Assembly (NCBI GenBank): GCA_945952585.1
Contig: CAMFII010000009.1
Location: forward strand, 1-64,000
Origin: an uncultured Rhodobacter sp.
GTDB taxonomy: Bacteria > Pseudomonadota > Alphaproteobacteria > Rhodobacterales > Rhodobacteraceae
DNA: 64,000 nucleotides
Direction of reading: 5' to 3'
Under the pieces are notes generated by a model that saw nothing but the letters and a program-made list of their open reading frames with translations, was not told the origin of the DNA and did no database searches. The position numbers and the translations under genes are program-made. Shown here piece after piece: positions 43,202 to 50,442 of the stretch. Within the stretch, counting starts at the first letter, position 1. Each line of letters starts with the position of its first letter.

Positions 43202-43668
43202 GGCGCCGGCTTGCCCCCGCGCTTGTCGCGCTGACGCTCCTCGCGCCCGCCGCCTATGCGGTGCAACCGGACGAGATCCTGCCCGATCCGGCGCTCGAGG
43301 CGCGGGCACGGACGCTGTCGCAAAACCTGCGCTGCCTCGTCTGCCGCAACGAGAACATCGACGACAGCAACGCGCCACTCGCGCGTGACCTGCGCATCCT
43401 GCTGCGTGAGCGGCTGACGGCGGGCGACAGTGACGAACAGGCGGTGGCCTATCTCGTCGACCGCTACGGCGAATATGTCTTGCTCAAGCCGACGACACAC
43501 GGCGCGAACCTCATCCTGTGGATTGCCGGGCCGGCGATGCTGATCGCAGGGATCGGGATCGCCGTCTTTGCTAATTCCCGGCGCTACCGCCGGGGGGCAT
43601 TGCCGACGTCTCCCGAGGTGCTCAGCGAAATGGAGAAGAAGCGGCTCGACGAACTCATGCAGCAGTGA
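43198..43668 (+). CDS. ccmH: Cytochrome c maturation thioredoxin-like protein CcmH
   Basis: 156-residue protein with a signal peptide, the LRCLVCRNENI redox motif (Cys46 and Cys49) and a C-terminal transmembrane helix (~102-124). It reduces the apocytochrome CXXCH motif. Overlap with ccmF (ATGA) indicates coupling. The length is that of the short CcmH/CcmL form rather than the fused CcmH-CcmI type, so ccmI should be elsewhere in the genome. Confidence 0.94.
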   Translation: MRRRLAPALVALTLLAPAAYAVQPDEILPDPALEARARTLSQNLRCLVCRNENIDDSNAPLARDLRILLRERLTAGDSDEQAVAYLVDRYGEYVLLKPTTHGANLILWIAGPAMLIAGIGIAVFANSRRYRRGALPTSPEVLSEMEKKRLDELMQQ

Positions 43669-43735
43669 CGCGCCGTTCCGCTTTCCTTGGGCGGCAGGGC
43701 GGCTACGATCGACGCCGCATCAGGGGAGGACGCGC

Positions 43736-44512
43736 ATGGACTACCAGACGATCACCTACACCGCAGACGAGGGCCTTGCCGTCATCGCCCTGAACCGTCC
43801 CGAGGTGATGAATGCGCTGAACCGCCAGCTGCGGCTCGACCTGATCGACGGGATCGCCCGTGCGGGACGCGAGGCGCGGGCGCTGGTCCTGACCGGGACC
43901 GGTCGCGCCTTCTGCTCCGGGCAGGACCTTTCGGACCCGGCGGTGCAGGGCGATCTCGACTTCGAGGGCGTGCTGAACGGGGAATATGTGCCGCTTCTGA
44001 CCGCGATCTACGATTGCCCGATCCCGACCATTGCCGCGGTGAATGGCGCGGCGGCAGGGGCAGGGGCCAACCTCGCGCTGGCGGCGGATGTGGTGATCGC
44101 GACTGAAAGCGCGGTCTTTGTCCAGGCCTTCAGCCGCATCGGGCTGATCCCGGATGCGGGCGGGACCTGGTGGCTGCCGCGTCAGGTCGGGATGGCCCGC
44201 GCCATGGGCGCCTGCCTTTTTGCCGATCCAGTGCCGGCACGGCAGGCGGCCGACTGGGGCATGATCTACGAGGCCGTCCCCGATGCCGAATTCGAGACCC
44301 GCTGGCGCGACCGTGCCGCGCGGCTCGCCCAGGGCCCGACGGCAGCCTACCGGGCCACGAAACAGGCCCTGCGCGCCGCGCCGTCGAACACGCTGGCGGA
44401 CCAACTGGCGCTGGAAGCCCGGCTGCAGGGGCAATGCGGCCGGACCGGGGATTTCAGGGAAGGCGTCTCAGCCTTTCTCGAAAAGCGCAAGCCGCGCTAC
44501 ACCGGCGCCTGA
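43736..44512 (+). CDS. Enoyl-CoA hydratase/isomerase family protein
   Basis: 258-residue crotonase-fold enzyme, closest in look to PaaG/PaaB-type isomerases. ALNRPEVMNALNRQL is near the N terminus, the first oxyanion-hole segment is GRAFCSGQDLSD, and the second is AAAGAGANLALAADVVIA; FSRIGLIPDAGGTWWLP (acidic residue in the DAGG) is also present. The start follows GGGGAGGACGC. It follows ccmH by 67 bp and is convergent with ilvH, whose stop codon is immediately adjacent. Substrate not determinable. Confidence 0.88.
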   Translation: MDYQTITYTADEGLAVIALNRPEVMNALNRQLRLDLIDGIARAGREARALVLTGTGRAFCSGQDLSDPAVQGDLDFEGVLNGEYVPLLTAIYDCPIPTIAAVNGAAAGAGANLALAADVVIATESAVFVQAFSRIGLIPDAGGTWWLPRQVGMARAMGACLFADPVPARQAADWGMIYEAVPDAEFETRWRDRAARLAQGPTAAYRATKQALRAAPSNTLADQLALEARLQGQCGRTGDFREGVSAFLEKRKPRYTGA

Positions 44513-45073
44513 TCAGACGCCACGCGCCAGCGCCGCGACGCCGGTCCGCGCCATCTCGCGCAGCCCGAGCGGGCGCATCAGGTCGCCGAAGGCGTCGATC
44601 TTCTCGGGCGTTCCGGTGATCTCGAAGACAAAGCTCTCGAGTGTCGAGTCGACCACGTTGGCGCGGAAGATCTCGGCCAGGCGCAGCGCCTCGATCCGGT
44701 GCTCGCCCTTGCCCGCAACCTTGAACAGCGCGAGCTCGCGCTGGACTGCCGGCCCCTCGACGGTCAGGTCATGCACCTCGTGCACCGGGACCATGCGGGC
44801 GAGCTGCGCCTTGATCTGCTCGATCACCTGCGGCGTACCGGTCGTCACGATCGTGATGCGGCTGCGATGCCCGGTCCGGTCCACCTCGGCAACCGTCAGG
44901 CTGTCGATGTTGTAGCCGCGCCCCGAGAAGAGGCCGATCACACGGGCCAGAACGCCGCTTTCGTTATCGACCAGCACGGCGAGCGTATGGGTGGCGATGA
45001 CCTCGGCATGGGGGTCGCGAAGGTCATAGGCGGAATGGCTCGTCGAGCCTTTCTTGATGTTGAGCGGCGACAT
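44513..45073 (-). CDS. ilvH: Acetolactate synthase small subunit
   Basis: 186-residue regulatory subunit with an N-terminal ACT domain (THTLAVLVDNESGVLARVIGLFSGRGYNIDSL near residues 27-55 in outline) that binds valine for feedback inhibition, and a C-terminal ACT-like domain. It binds IlvB. The start at 45073 follows GGAAGGGAG; a possible ATG at 45091 is closer to the repeat element. It lies 77 bp after ilvB, and the interval is filled by a dispersed hairpin repeat. Confidence 0.94.
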   Translation of the reverse strand: MSPLNIKKGSTSHSAYDLRDPHAEVIATHTLAVLVDNESGVLARVIGLFSGRGYNIDSLTVAEVDRTGHRSRITIVTTGTPQVIEQIKAQLARMVPVHEVHDLTVEGPAVQRELALFKVAGKGEHRIEALRLAEIFRANVVDSTLESFVFEITGTPEKIDAFGDLMRPLGLREMARTGVAALARGV

Positions 45074-45087
45074 CGGCCTGCTCCCTT

Positions 45088-45144
45088 CCATTTTCTGCTC
45101 TCAAATATCCCACGGGGGTGCGGGGGTGTGAAACCCCCGCTTCC
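45088..45144 (-). repeat. Dispersed GC-hairpin repeat, copy B, inside ilvB-ilvH
   Basis: Read leftward: GCGGGGGTTTCACACCCCCGC, then a second C/G-run, ATATTT and CAGAAAATGG. It is 70-80% alike to the copy at 58480-58535. It occupies the ilvB-ilvH spacer just before the ilvH ribosome site. Confidence 0.7.
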
Positions 45145-45150
45145 GCGGTC

Positions 45151-46917
45151 TCACACCAGGACTGCGCCCTTGGCTCCGATCACGCCCTGCGTATCCGCCT
45201 CGCCCAGCAGCATCTCGTTATGCGGCTTTCCGCTCGGGATCATCGGGAAGCAGTTCTCGTGCTTCTCGACGAGGCAGTCGAAGATCACCGGGCCGTCATA
45301 GCGGATCATCTCCAGGATCGCGTCATCCAGATCCTTCGGGTCCGAGCACTTGATGCCCTTGCAACCGAAGGCCTCGGCCAGCTTGACGAAATCCGGCAGG
45401 CTTTCCGACCAGGAATGCGAATAGCGCTCGCCATGCAGGAGTTCCTGCCACTGGCGCACCATGCCGAGCCGTTCGTTGTTCAGGATGAACTGCTTGACCG
45501 GGGCGCGGAACTGCATCGCCGTGCCCATTTCCTGCATGTTCATCAGCCACGACGCTTCGCCGGCGACGTTGATGACCAGCGCCTCGGGATGGGCGATCTG
45601 CACGCCGATCGAGGCCGGCAGGCCGTAGCCCATGGTGCCGAGCCCGCCTGAGGTCATCCAGCGGTTCGGCTCGTCAAAGCCGAGGAACTGCGCCGCCCAC
45701 ATCTGGTGCTGGCCCACTTCCGTGGTGATGTAACGGTCCATGCCCTTGGTCAGCGCCTCGAGCCGCTCGAGCGCGTATTGCGGCTTGATGGTCTTGGTCG
45801 AGGGCTTGTAGGTCAGGCACTTGACCGCCCTCCACTCGTTGATCTTCGCCCACCACTTGGCCAGCCCTTCGCGGTTGACCTTGCGGCCCCGCGCGACCCA
45901 CCGCTCAAGCACGTCTTCGAGGACCGAGGACACGTCCCCGACGATCGGCACCTCGACCCGGATCACCTTGTTGATCGAGGAGGGGTCAATGTCGATATGC
46001 GCCTTGCGGCTGTGGGGCGAGAAGTCCTTCACCCGCCCGGTGATCCGGTCGTCGAAGCGGGCGCCGACGTTGATCATCACGTCACAGCCATGCATGGCGA
46101 GGTTGGCCTCGTAGAGACCGTGCATCCCCAGCATCCCCAGCCAGTGCTTGCCGCTTGCCGGATAGGCGCCAAGGCCCATCAGCGTCGAGGTGATAGGAAA
46201 GCCCGTCGCCTCGACCAGTTCGCGCAGCAGGCGCGAGGCCGCGACGCCGGAGTTGATGACGCCACCGCCGGTGTAGAAAACCGGGCGTTCGGCGGTTTCG
46301 ATCATCTCGACCAGCGCCTCGATCATCTCGGGGTCGCCCTTGGTGCGCGGCTGGTAGTGGCCGATCCGGGCGGTTTCCGGCGGGGTGTAGTCGGCGGTCG
46401 CGAACTGCACGTCCTTCGGGATGTCGATCAAGACCGGGCCGGGGCGACCCTGCGTCGCGACATGGAAGGCCTGATGGATGGTCTCGGACAGTTTCGACGT
46501 GTCCTTCACCAGCCAGTTCATCTTGGTGCAGGGACGGGTGATGCCCACCGTATCGGCTTCCTGGAAGCCGTCGGTGCCGATCATGAAGGTCGGGACCTGC
46601 CCGGACAGCACGACGATCGGGATCGAATCCATCAGCGCATCGGTCAGCCCCGTCACGGCATTGGTCGCGCCGGGGCCCGAGGTCACCAGCGCCACGCCCG
46701 GTTTCCCGGTCGAGCGGGCATAGCCCTCGGCCATGTGGACGGCGCCCTGTTCGTGGCGGACAAGGATGTGGCGGATGTCGTTCTGCTGGAAGATCTCGTC
46801 ATAGATCGGAAGCACGGCACCGCCCGGATAGCCGAAGACCACGTCGACACCGTGATCCTTCAGCGCCTGCACCACCATCCTCGCGCCGGTCATCTGCCGG
46901 CTATGCGCCTTGCTCAT
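45151..46917 (-). CDS. ilvB: Acetolactate synthase large subunit
   Basis: 588-residue TPP enzyme catalysing the first common step of valine, leucine and isoleucine synthesis. The catalytic glutamate is Glu56 in RHEQGAVHMAEG. The TPP-Mg motif is present as VAGEASWLMN...LNNERLGM; the acidic residue at its start is Glu (GEAS), as in many alphaproteobacteria. Upstream is a complete leader-peptide attenuator (46966-47064), and downstream ilvH. At normal length, it is the biosynthetic form, not the FAD-less catabolic enzyme. Confidence 0.96.
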   Translation of the reverse strand: MSKAHSRQMTGARMVVQALKDHGVDVVFGYPGGAVLPIYDEIFQQNDIRHILVRHEQGAVHMAEGYARSTGKPGVALVTSGPGATNAVTGLTDALMDSIPIVVLSGQVPTFMIGTDGFQEADTVGITRPCTKMNWLVKDTSKLSETIHQAFHVATQGRPGPVLIDIPKDVQFATADYTPPETARIGHYQPRTKGDPEMIEALVEMIETAERPVFYTGGGVINSGVAASRLLRELVEATGFPITSTLMGLGAYPASGKHWLGMLGMHGLYEANLAMHGCDVMINVGARFDDRITGRVKDFSPHSRKAHIDIDPSSINKVIRVEVPIVGDVSSVLEDVLERWVARGRKVNREGLAKWWAKINEWRAVKCLTYKPSTKTIKPQYALERLEALTKGMDRYITTEVGQHQMWAAQFLGFDEPNRWMTSGGLGTMGYGLPASIGVQIAHPEALVINVAGEASWLMNMQEMGTAMQFRAPVKQFILNNERLGMVRQWQELLHGERYSHSWSESLPDFVKLAEAFGCKGIKCSDPKDLDDAILEMIRYDGPVIFDCLVEKHENCFPMIPSGKPHNEMLLGEADTQGVIGAKGAVLV

Positions 46918-46965
46918 CGTCTGTTCCTCTGCTTGCCCTGCCGGGCCTGTCGTGCCGCCGGAATG

Positions 46966-47033
46966 AAAAAGCCCCCGAGGTCATCGGGGGCGCATGGGTA
47001 CCATCATGGTGTGCCGTTACCGGCCCATGCGCC
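46966..47033 (-). promoter_or_regulatory. Transcription attenuator of ilvB
   Basis: Leftward terminator GCCCCCGA/TCGGGGGC (46971-46978, 46984-46991) with a run of five T. The antiterminator pairs 46989-46998 with 47024-47033, perfect 10-bp arms GGCGCATGGG/CCCATGCGCC; the former overlaps the terminator arm by 3 nt, and the latter lies within the leader peptide. Stalling at Val/Leu codons would favour the antiterminator. Confidence 0.8.
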
Positions 47034-47064
47034 ACGTCCTTCCAAGTACAAGTACCAGAGCCAT
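47017..47064 (-). CDS. ilv leader peptide
   Basis: 15 codons: MALVLVLGRTWRMGR, with Leu-Val-Leu-Val-Leu control codons (CTG GTA CTT GTA CTT). GGAGAG lies 4-6 nt before the ATG at 47064. An in-frame ATG at 47076 exists but leaves almost no leader after the promoter. Ribosome position on this peptide would decide between the antiterminator and terminator hairpins downstream. No separate function of the peptide is expected. Confidence 0.75.
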   Translation of the reverse strand: MALVLVLGRTWRMGR

Positions 47065-47089
47065 CGCGCTCTCCATTCGTTGCAGAAGG

Positions 47090-47118
47090 TGTCTAGGGCG
47101 CGCTTTCGGGCAGGTCAA
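47090..47118 (-). promoter_or_regulatory. Promoter of the ilv leader
   Basis: TTGACC (47113-47118) and TAGACA (47090-47095) with a 17-bp spacer; start would be near 47083, ~20 nt before the leader peptide. Confidence 0.7.
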
Positions 47119-47222
47119 CAGCAAAAGATCATAGAAAGTGTCGCTGCGGGCCAAAATGCCGCACGTTTCTTTCGTGGGCTGGGCAATTCTGCGCAACAAG
47201 CGGAAATCGCGCGGCATCCCGT

Positions 47223-47999
47223 TCAGATGCGCAGGACCCGACTCGCCTTTCTAGGGGGCTCTGGAAACCCCACCGGGCGGAACTGGCCGAGAAGTTCGCG
47301 GGCATAGTCGGGCTCGTCCTTCCAGCTTGCGGCGATCTCGAAGGCCAGATGGGCGCGGGATTCCGCCGCCGTGAGCCCGCCCCCAGTGGCCAGGTCGTGC
47401 AGCGGCAGGTCGCAGCGCGCTTCGTCCCAATCGATCAGCGCGGGGCCCCCCACCGCCATAAGCACATTGCCCGGCCCGAGATCGCCGTGCAGCGCCGCCA
47501 TCGGCCGGCCAAGAAACGGCTCCCAGGCCGCACGCATTTCGGCGGCAAGATCCGCGGGGAGCAGCGTCATGTCGACATCGCCACCGCGATCGGCTGTCAC
47601 GAGGTCAAGGCAGGAGGCGAAACCGGGCCGTTGCGGGATGCCCGCGGTCAGCTCGTGAAAGGCGCGAAGGCGCGGGGCAAGGGCCCGCATCTCGGCCACG
47701 CCGGCGCCACGGCCATCCAGGAAGGGCTCGAGCGTCCAGCCGGCTGGGGCGACCGCACCGCTCAGCGTCGTGCGATAAGGCGCCACGCGGAACCCGGCCT
47801 GGCGGGCCAGCCGCATCAGCGACAGCACCCACCGCAATTGCGCCTCGCTTCGCCGGGTGCTGCGCGCGACGTATAGCCGGCCCATATCATCCTCGACCCG
47901 CCAGACGGTGGCGCGGCGGCCACCCACCATGGGGCCAAGCACGCGGAAGGTCCCGAAGGCGGACAGATCGGGCGGGTCTATACGGGCAGGCGGGGTCAT
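47223..47999 (-). CDS. Aminoglycoside phosphotransferase-fold kinase
   Basis: 258-residue kinase-like protein. ALHGDLGPGNVL (HGD-x4-N; Brenner-type catalytic loop) and ALIDWDEAR (metal-binding Asp) place it in the APH/choline kinase fold. It lacks resistance-associated context, so the acceptor is probably a small metabolite; unknown. Its ATG overlaps the stop of the VOC gene (ATGA), making it the third gene of a bpt-VOC-kinase operon. The C-terminal tail is basic. Confidence 0.8.
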   Translation of the reverse strand: MTPPARIDPPDLSAFGTFRVLGPMVGGRRATVWRVEDDMGRLYVARSTRRSEAQLRWVLSLMRLARQAGFRVAPYRTTLSGAVAPAGWTLEPFLDGRGAGVAEMRALAPRLRAFHELTAGIPQRPGFASCLDLVTADRGGDVDMTLLPADLAAEMRAAWEPFLGRPMAALHGDLGPGNVLMAVGGPALIDWDEARCDLPLHDLATGGGLTAAESRAHLAFEIAASWKDEPDYARELLGQFRPVGFPEPPRKASRVLRI

Positions 48000-48382
48000 T
48001 TGCGTTCGATCAGGTCCCATCGGTTGCCCCAGGGATCGCGCCAGACGGCGACGGTTCCATAGGGTTCATGGCGCGGCTCTTCCTCGAACAGGATGCCGGC
48101 TGCCGTCAAGGCGGCATGGTCGCGCGCGAAGTCGTCAGTGTCGAGAAACAGGAACACCCGCCCGCCGCATTGGTCGCCGATGGCGGAAGTTTGCCGGTCT
48201 CCCTCGGCGCGGGCCAGCACGATCTCGGATCCGCCGCCGGGCGGGGCGACCGTGACCCACCGCTTGCGGCCCTGGTCGATGTCGGCGGTCAGGCGGAAGC
48301 GCAGGACGCGGGTAAAGAAGTCGATCGCTGCGTCATAGTCGGGAACGACAAGCGCCACCGCGCCCAGACGCGCGCGGCTCAT
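47996..48382 (-). CDS. VOC (glyoxalase/bleomycin resistance) family protein
   Basis: 128-residue protein of one vicinal-oxygen-chelate fold. GAVALVVPDYDAAIDFFTRVL at the N terminus, GGRVFLFLDTDDF in the middle and AVWRDPWGNRWDLIE near the end give the two beta-alpha-beta-beta-beta units. The C-terminal Glu in WDLIE is the usual metal ligand, although Gly-rich regions make a particular activity unassignable. Start at 48382, 4 bp after bpt. It is not linked to resistance determinants here. Confidence 0.88.
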   Translation of the reverse strand: MSRARLGAVALVVPDYDAAIDFFTRVLRFRLTADIDQGRKRWVTVAPPGGGSEIVLARAEGDRQTSAIGDQCGGRVFLFLDTDDFARDHAALTAAGILFEEEPRHEPYGTVAVWRDPWGNRWDLIERK

Positions 48383-48386
48383 CGGG

Positions 48387-49223
48387 TCACTCGGATTTCG
48401 CGCGGCTGTCGGGCAGGGTGATGCGGGCAACCTGTTCGGCGATGGGATCGACCGACAGGGGATGAAGTTCGGCCTTGTGCTCGGCCGGGTCGCCGATGTC
48501 GCGCCAGACGCCACCCTTGTAGATCTCGAGCGCGTCGAACTTGGCCTTGTAGCCCATCTTCCGGCTGCCCGGCACCCAGTAGCCCAGATAGACGTAAGGC
48601 AGACCCAGCTCCCGCGCGATCGCCACATGGTCGAGCACGACATAGGTGCCCAGGCTGTCAGCAGTCAGTTCGGGGTCATAGAAGCTGTAGACCATGCTCA
48701 AGCCGTCATCGAGCACGTCGGTCAGGCAGACGGCCGTCAACGACCGCGCGCTGTCGCCCGCTGCAGGGGGACTTGTATATTCGATCACCCGGCTGCGGAT
48801 CGGCGTTTCCTCGATCATCGCGGCGAATTCGAAAATGTCCATGTCGGCCATCCCGCCATCGGCATGGCGATGGTCGAGGTAACGCCGGAACAGCGCATAC
48901 TGGTCCTCGGTCGCCCAGGGGCTGGTCGCATTTCGCTGGAGGGCGGCGTTGCGCTTCAGGATGCGCCGCTGCGTCCGGGATGGCTGGAAGTCGGCCACCC
49001 GGATCCGCGCCGAGATGCAGGCCGAACATTCGGCGCAAGACGGCCGGTACAGCACGTTCTGCGATCGGCGGAACCCCTGCTTGGACAGGGTATCGTTCAG
49101 CTTCTGCGCATGGTCCCCCTGAAGCGCCGTGAACAACTTCCGTTCCATCCGCCCCTCGAGGTAGGGGCAGGCCTGGGGAGCCGTCACATAGAATTGGGGC
49201 GCTATGGGAAGGGTGTGGCGCAT
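48387..49223 (-). CDS. bpt: Leucyl/phenylalanyl-tRNA--protein transferase of Bpt/ATE type
   Basis: 278-residue arginyltransferase-fold enzyme. The N-terminal Cys-rich region CPYLEGR and [12 protein letters not shown] are typical of the Bpt family, which transfers leucine from Leu-tRNA to N-terminal Asp or Glu and so creates N-degrons. [22 protein letters not shown] is strongly conserved in the C-terminal GNAT-like half. The start at 49223 ([14 protein letters not shown]) was preferred to an in-frame ATG 18 codons upstream. It leads the VOC and kinase genes. Confidence 0.9.
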   Translation of the reverse strand: MRHTLPIAPQFYVTAPQACPYLEGRMERKLFTALQGDHAQKLNDTLSKQGFRRSQNVLYRPSCAECSACISARIRVADFQPSRTQRRILKRNAALQRNATSPWATEDQYALFRRYLDHRHADGGMADMDIFEFAAMIEETPIRSRVIEYTSPPAAGDSARSLTAVCLTDVLDDGLSMVYSFYDPELTADSLGTYVVLDHVAIARELGLPYVYLGYWVPGSRKMGYKAKFDALEIYKGGVWRDIGDPAEHKAELHPLSVDPIAEQVARITLPDSRAKSE

Positions 49224-49301
49224 CTTCGGTCGGATCAGGGTTTCACAGACGTTAGCAAGGCCCGACCGCGTCGCCAAGCACCCTGTTGGTCTGTGGCCGC
49301 C

Positions 49302-49739
49302 TTACCAGCGTGCCGGACGGTTGATCGCGACGGTTCCCAGCACATGGTCGGTCAGGCTCTGGCCCCGGGCAGAGGTCAGCATCAGGATGATCGAGAACAG
49401 CTGAACCAGCACGGTCGATACCGACAGCGTGTAACCAAGCGTATGGGCCAGCGCGAGGCCGAGGTCGAAACGTTCGCCATCGCGCGAGCGCAACTCGATC
49501 CCGAACAGCCGCATCCCCGGCGTCGCCGACTTCCGGGCGAGCGAGATCGTCCGGTACATGAAGCTGAGTGTCATGTAGAGCACCGGCAGGAAAAACAGCG
49601 CAGTGAAGGCGGTGAAGGGAATGATCACCAGCGTCAAGAGCGCGATCAGGATCGTGTCGACGATCCAGGCCAGCCCGCGCTTCATCGGGACATCCGAATA
49701 GAACTCGGCCTGGTAATACGGGTCGGGCAGGGCGGTCAT
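49302..49739 (-). CDS. RDD family membrane protein
   Basis: 145-residue protein with an RDD-type domain. GLAWIVDTILIALLTL carries the RDD-like Arg/Asp pattern near the first helix; hydrophobic segments at ~22-45, 50-70 and 105-128; GMRLFGIELR is the conserved loop. RDD proteins are small inner-membrane proteins, some implicated in Na+/H+ transport. The start at 49739 (MTALPDPYYQ) follows GTAGGGA-like sequence. Followed by bpt 79 bp downstream. Confidence 0.88.
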   Translation of the reverse strand: MTALPDPYYQAEFYSDVPMKRGLAWIVDTILIALLTLVIIPFTAFTALFFLPVLYMTLSFMYRTISLARKSATPGMRLFGIELRSRDGERFDLGLALAHTLGYTLSVSTVLVQLFSIILMLTSARGQSLTDHVLGTVAINRPARW

Positions 49740-49813
49740 GGGCGGGCGGGTCCTGTAGGGATGAAGGGGACGCGCGGCCCATATGGGGCCGCGCATCAGT
49801 CAAAGGAAGAGGA

Positions 49814-50260
49814 TCAGGCCTCGGTCACGTCCGATTTCGGCTCGGTGGCCTTGCGGGCGCGGTCCTCCATGAAGGCGTCGAACTCCTGCTTGTCCTTGGC
49901 ATCGCGCAGGCGCTGCAGGAACGAGTTGAAGGCGTCCTGTTCTTCTTCCAGGCGACGCAGGGTTTCGGCCTTGTAAGCGTCGAACGCGGTATTGCCCGAG
50001 GACATCCAGGCGCTGCGATGCATGCGGTGCATCTCGCGGAACTGTTCGCGGCGGGCGTGGCAGGCGGAACGGTTGAACATGCGTTTGCTCCAGATGGTGT
50101 AACCGAGAAGGGCAAGGCCGACGGGCCAGAAGACGACGAAACCGAGAACCGTGGCCGCGATCCAGGCGGGCTTGCCGCGGTCGTCAAGCCAGGCTTCCGC
50201 CCGACGGGGCCAACTGAAAATGCCGGGACCGGAGGTCTCCGACGCCGTGTAACTGTTCAT
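49814..50260 (-). CDS. DUF2852 family membrane protein
   Basis: 148-residue protein with one strong transmembrane segment (~37-60, IAATVLGFVVFWPVGLALLG) and a charged helical C terminus rich in Arg, Glu and Gln, predicting a coiled coil (~100-145). DUF2852 is an alphaproteobacterial family of unknown role. The start at 50260 follows GGGAGA. It is divergent from glnE, with two matching palindromes (50279-50299 and 50336-50358) in between. Confidence 0.85.
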   Translation of the reverse strand: MNSYTASETSGPGIFSWPRRAEAWLDDRGKPAWIAATVLGFVVFWPVGLALLGYTIWSKRMFNRSACHARREQFREMHRMHRSAWMSSGNTAFDAYKAETLRRLEEEQDAFNSFLQRLRDAKDKQEFDAFMEDRARKATEPKSDVTEA

Positions 50261-50278
50261 GGGCGGTCTCCCGAGGTT

Positions 50279-50358
50279 GATGTGAATGCTTTTCACATCG
50301 CATCAGATGGGAAATCGCCGGCCGGGGTCAAGTGGCGATGTTAAAGATTTTCACATCG
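50279..50358. promoter_or_regulatory. Two related palindromic sites between DUF2852 gene and glnE
   Basis: GATGTGAA-tgctt-TTCACATC (50279-50299) and CGATGTTAAAGA-TTTTCACATCG (50336-50358) share GATGTNAA arms; centres ~58 bp apart. Confidence 0.55.
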
Positions 50359-50442
50359 AGAGTCCCGGGCCGGTCGTCACCCGGTCGATCGGCGGATTTT
50401 CGCCGGATTGACCCGGCCCGCCGGGCTCGCCACAGTCGGAAC

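Noticed and set aside
47223-47999. APH-fold protein as an aminoglycoside resistance gene
   Set aside because: Core-operon context with bpt, typical base composition and no mobile-element signs point to a metabolic kinase.
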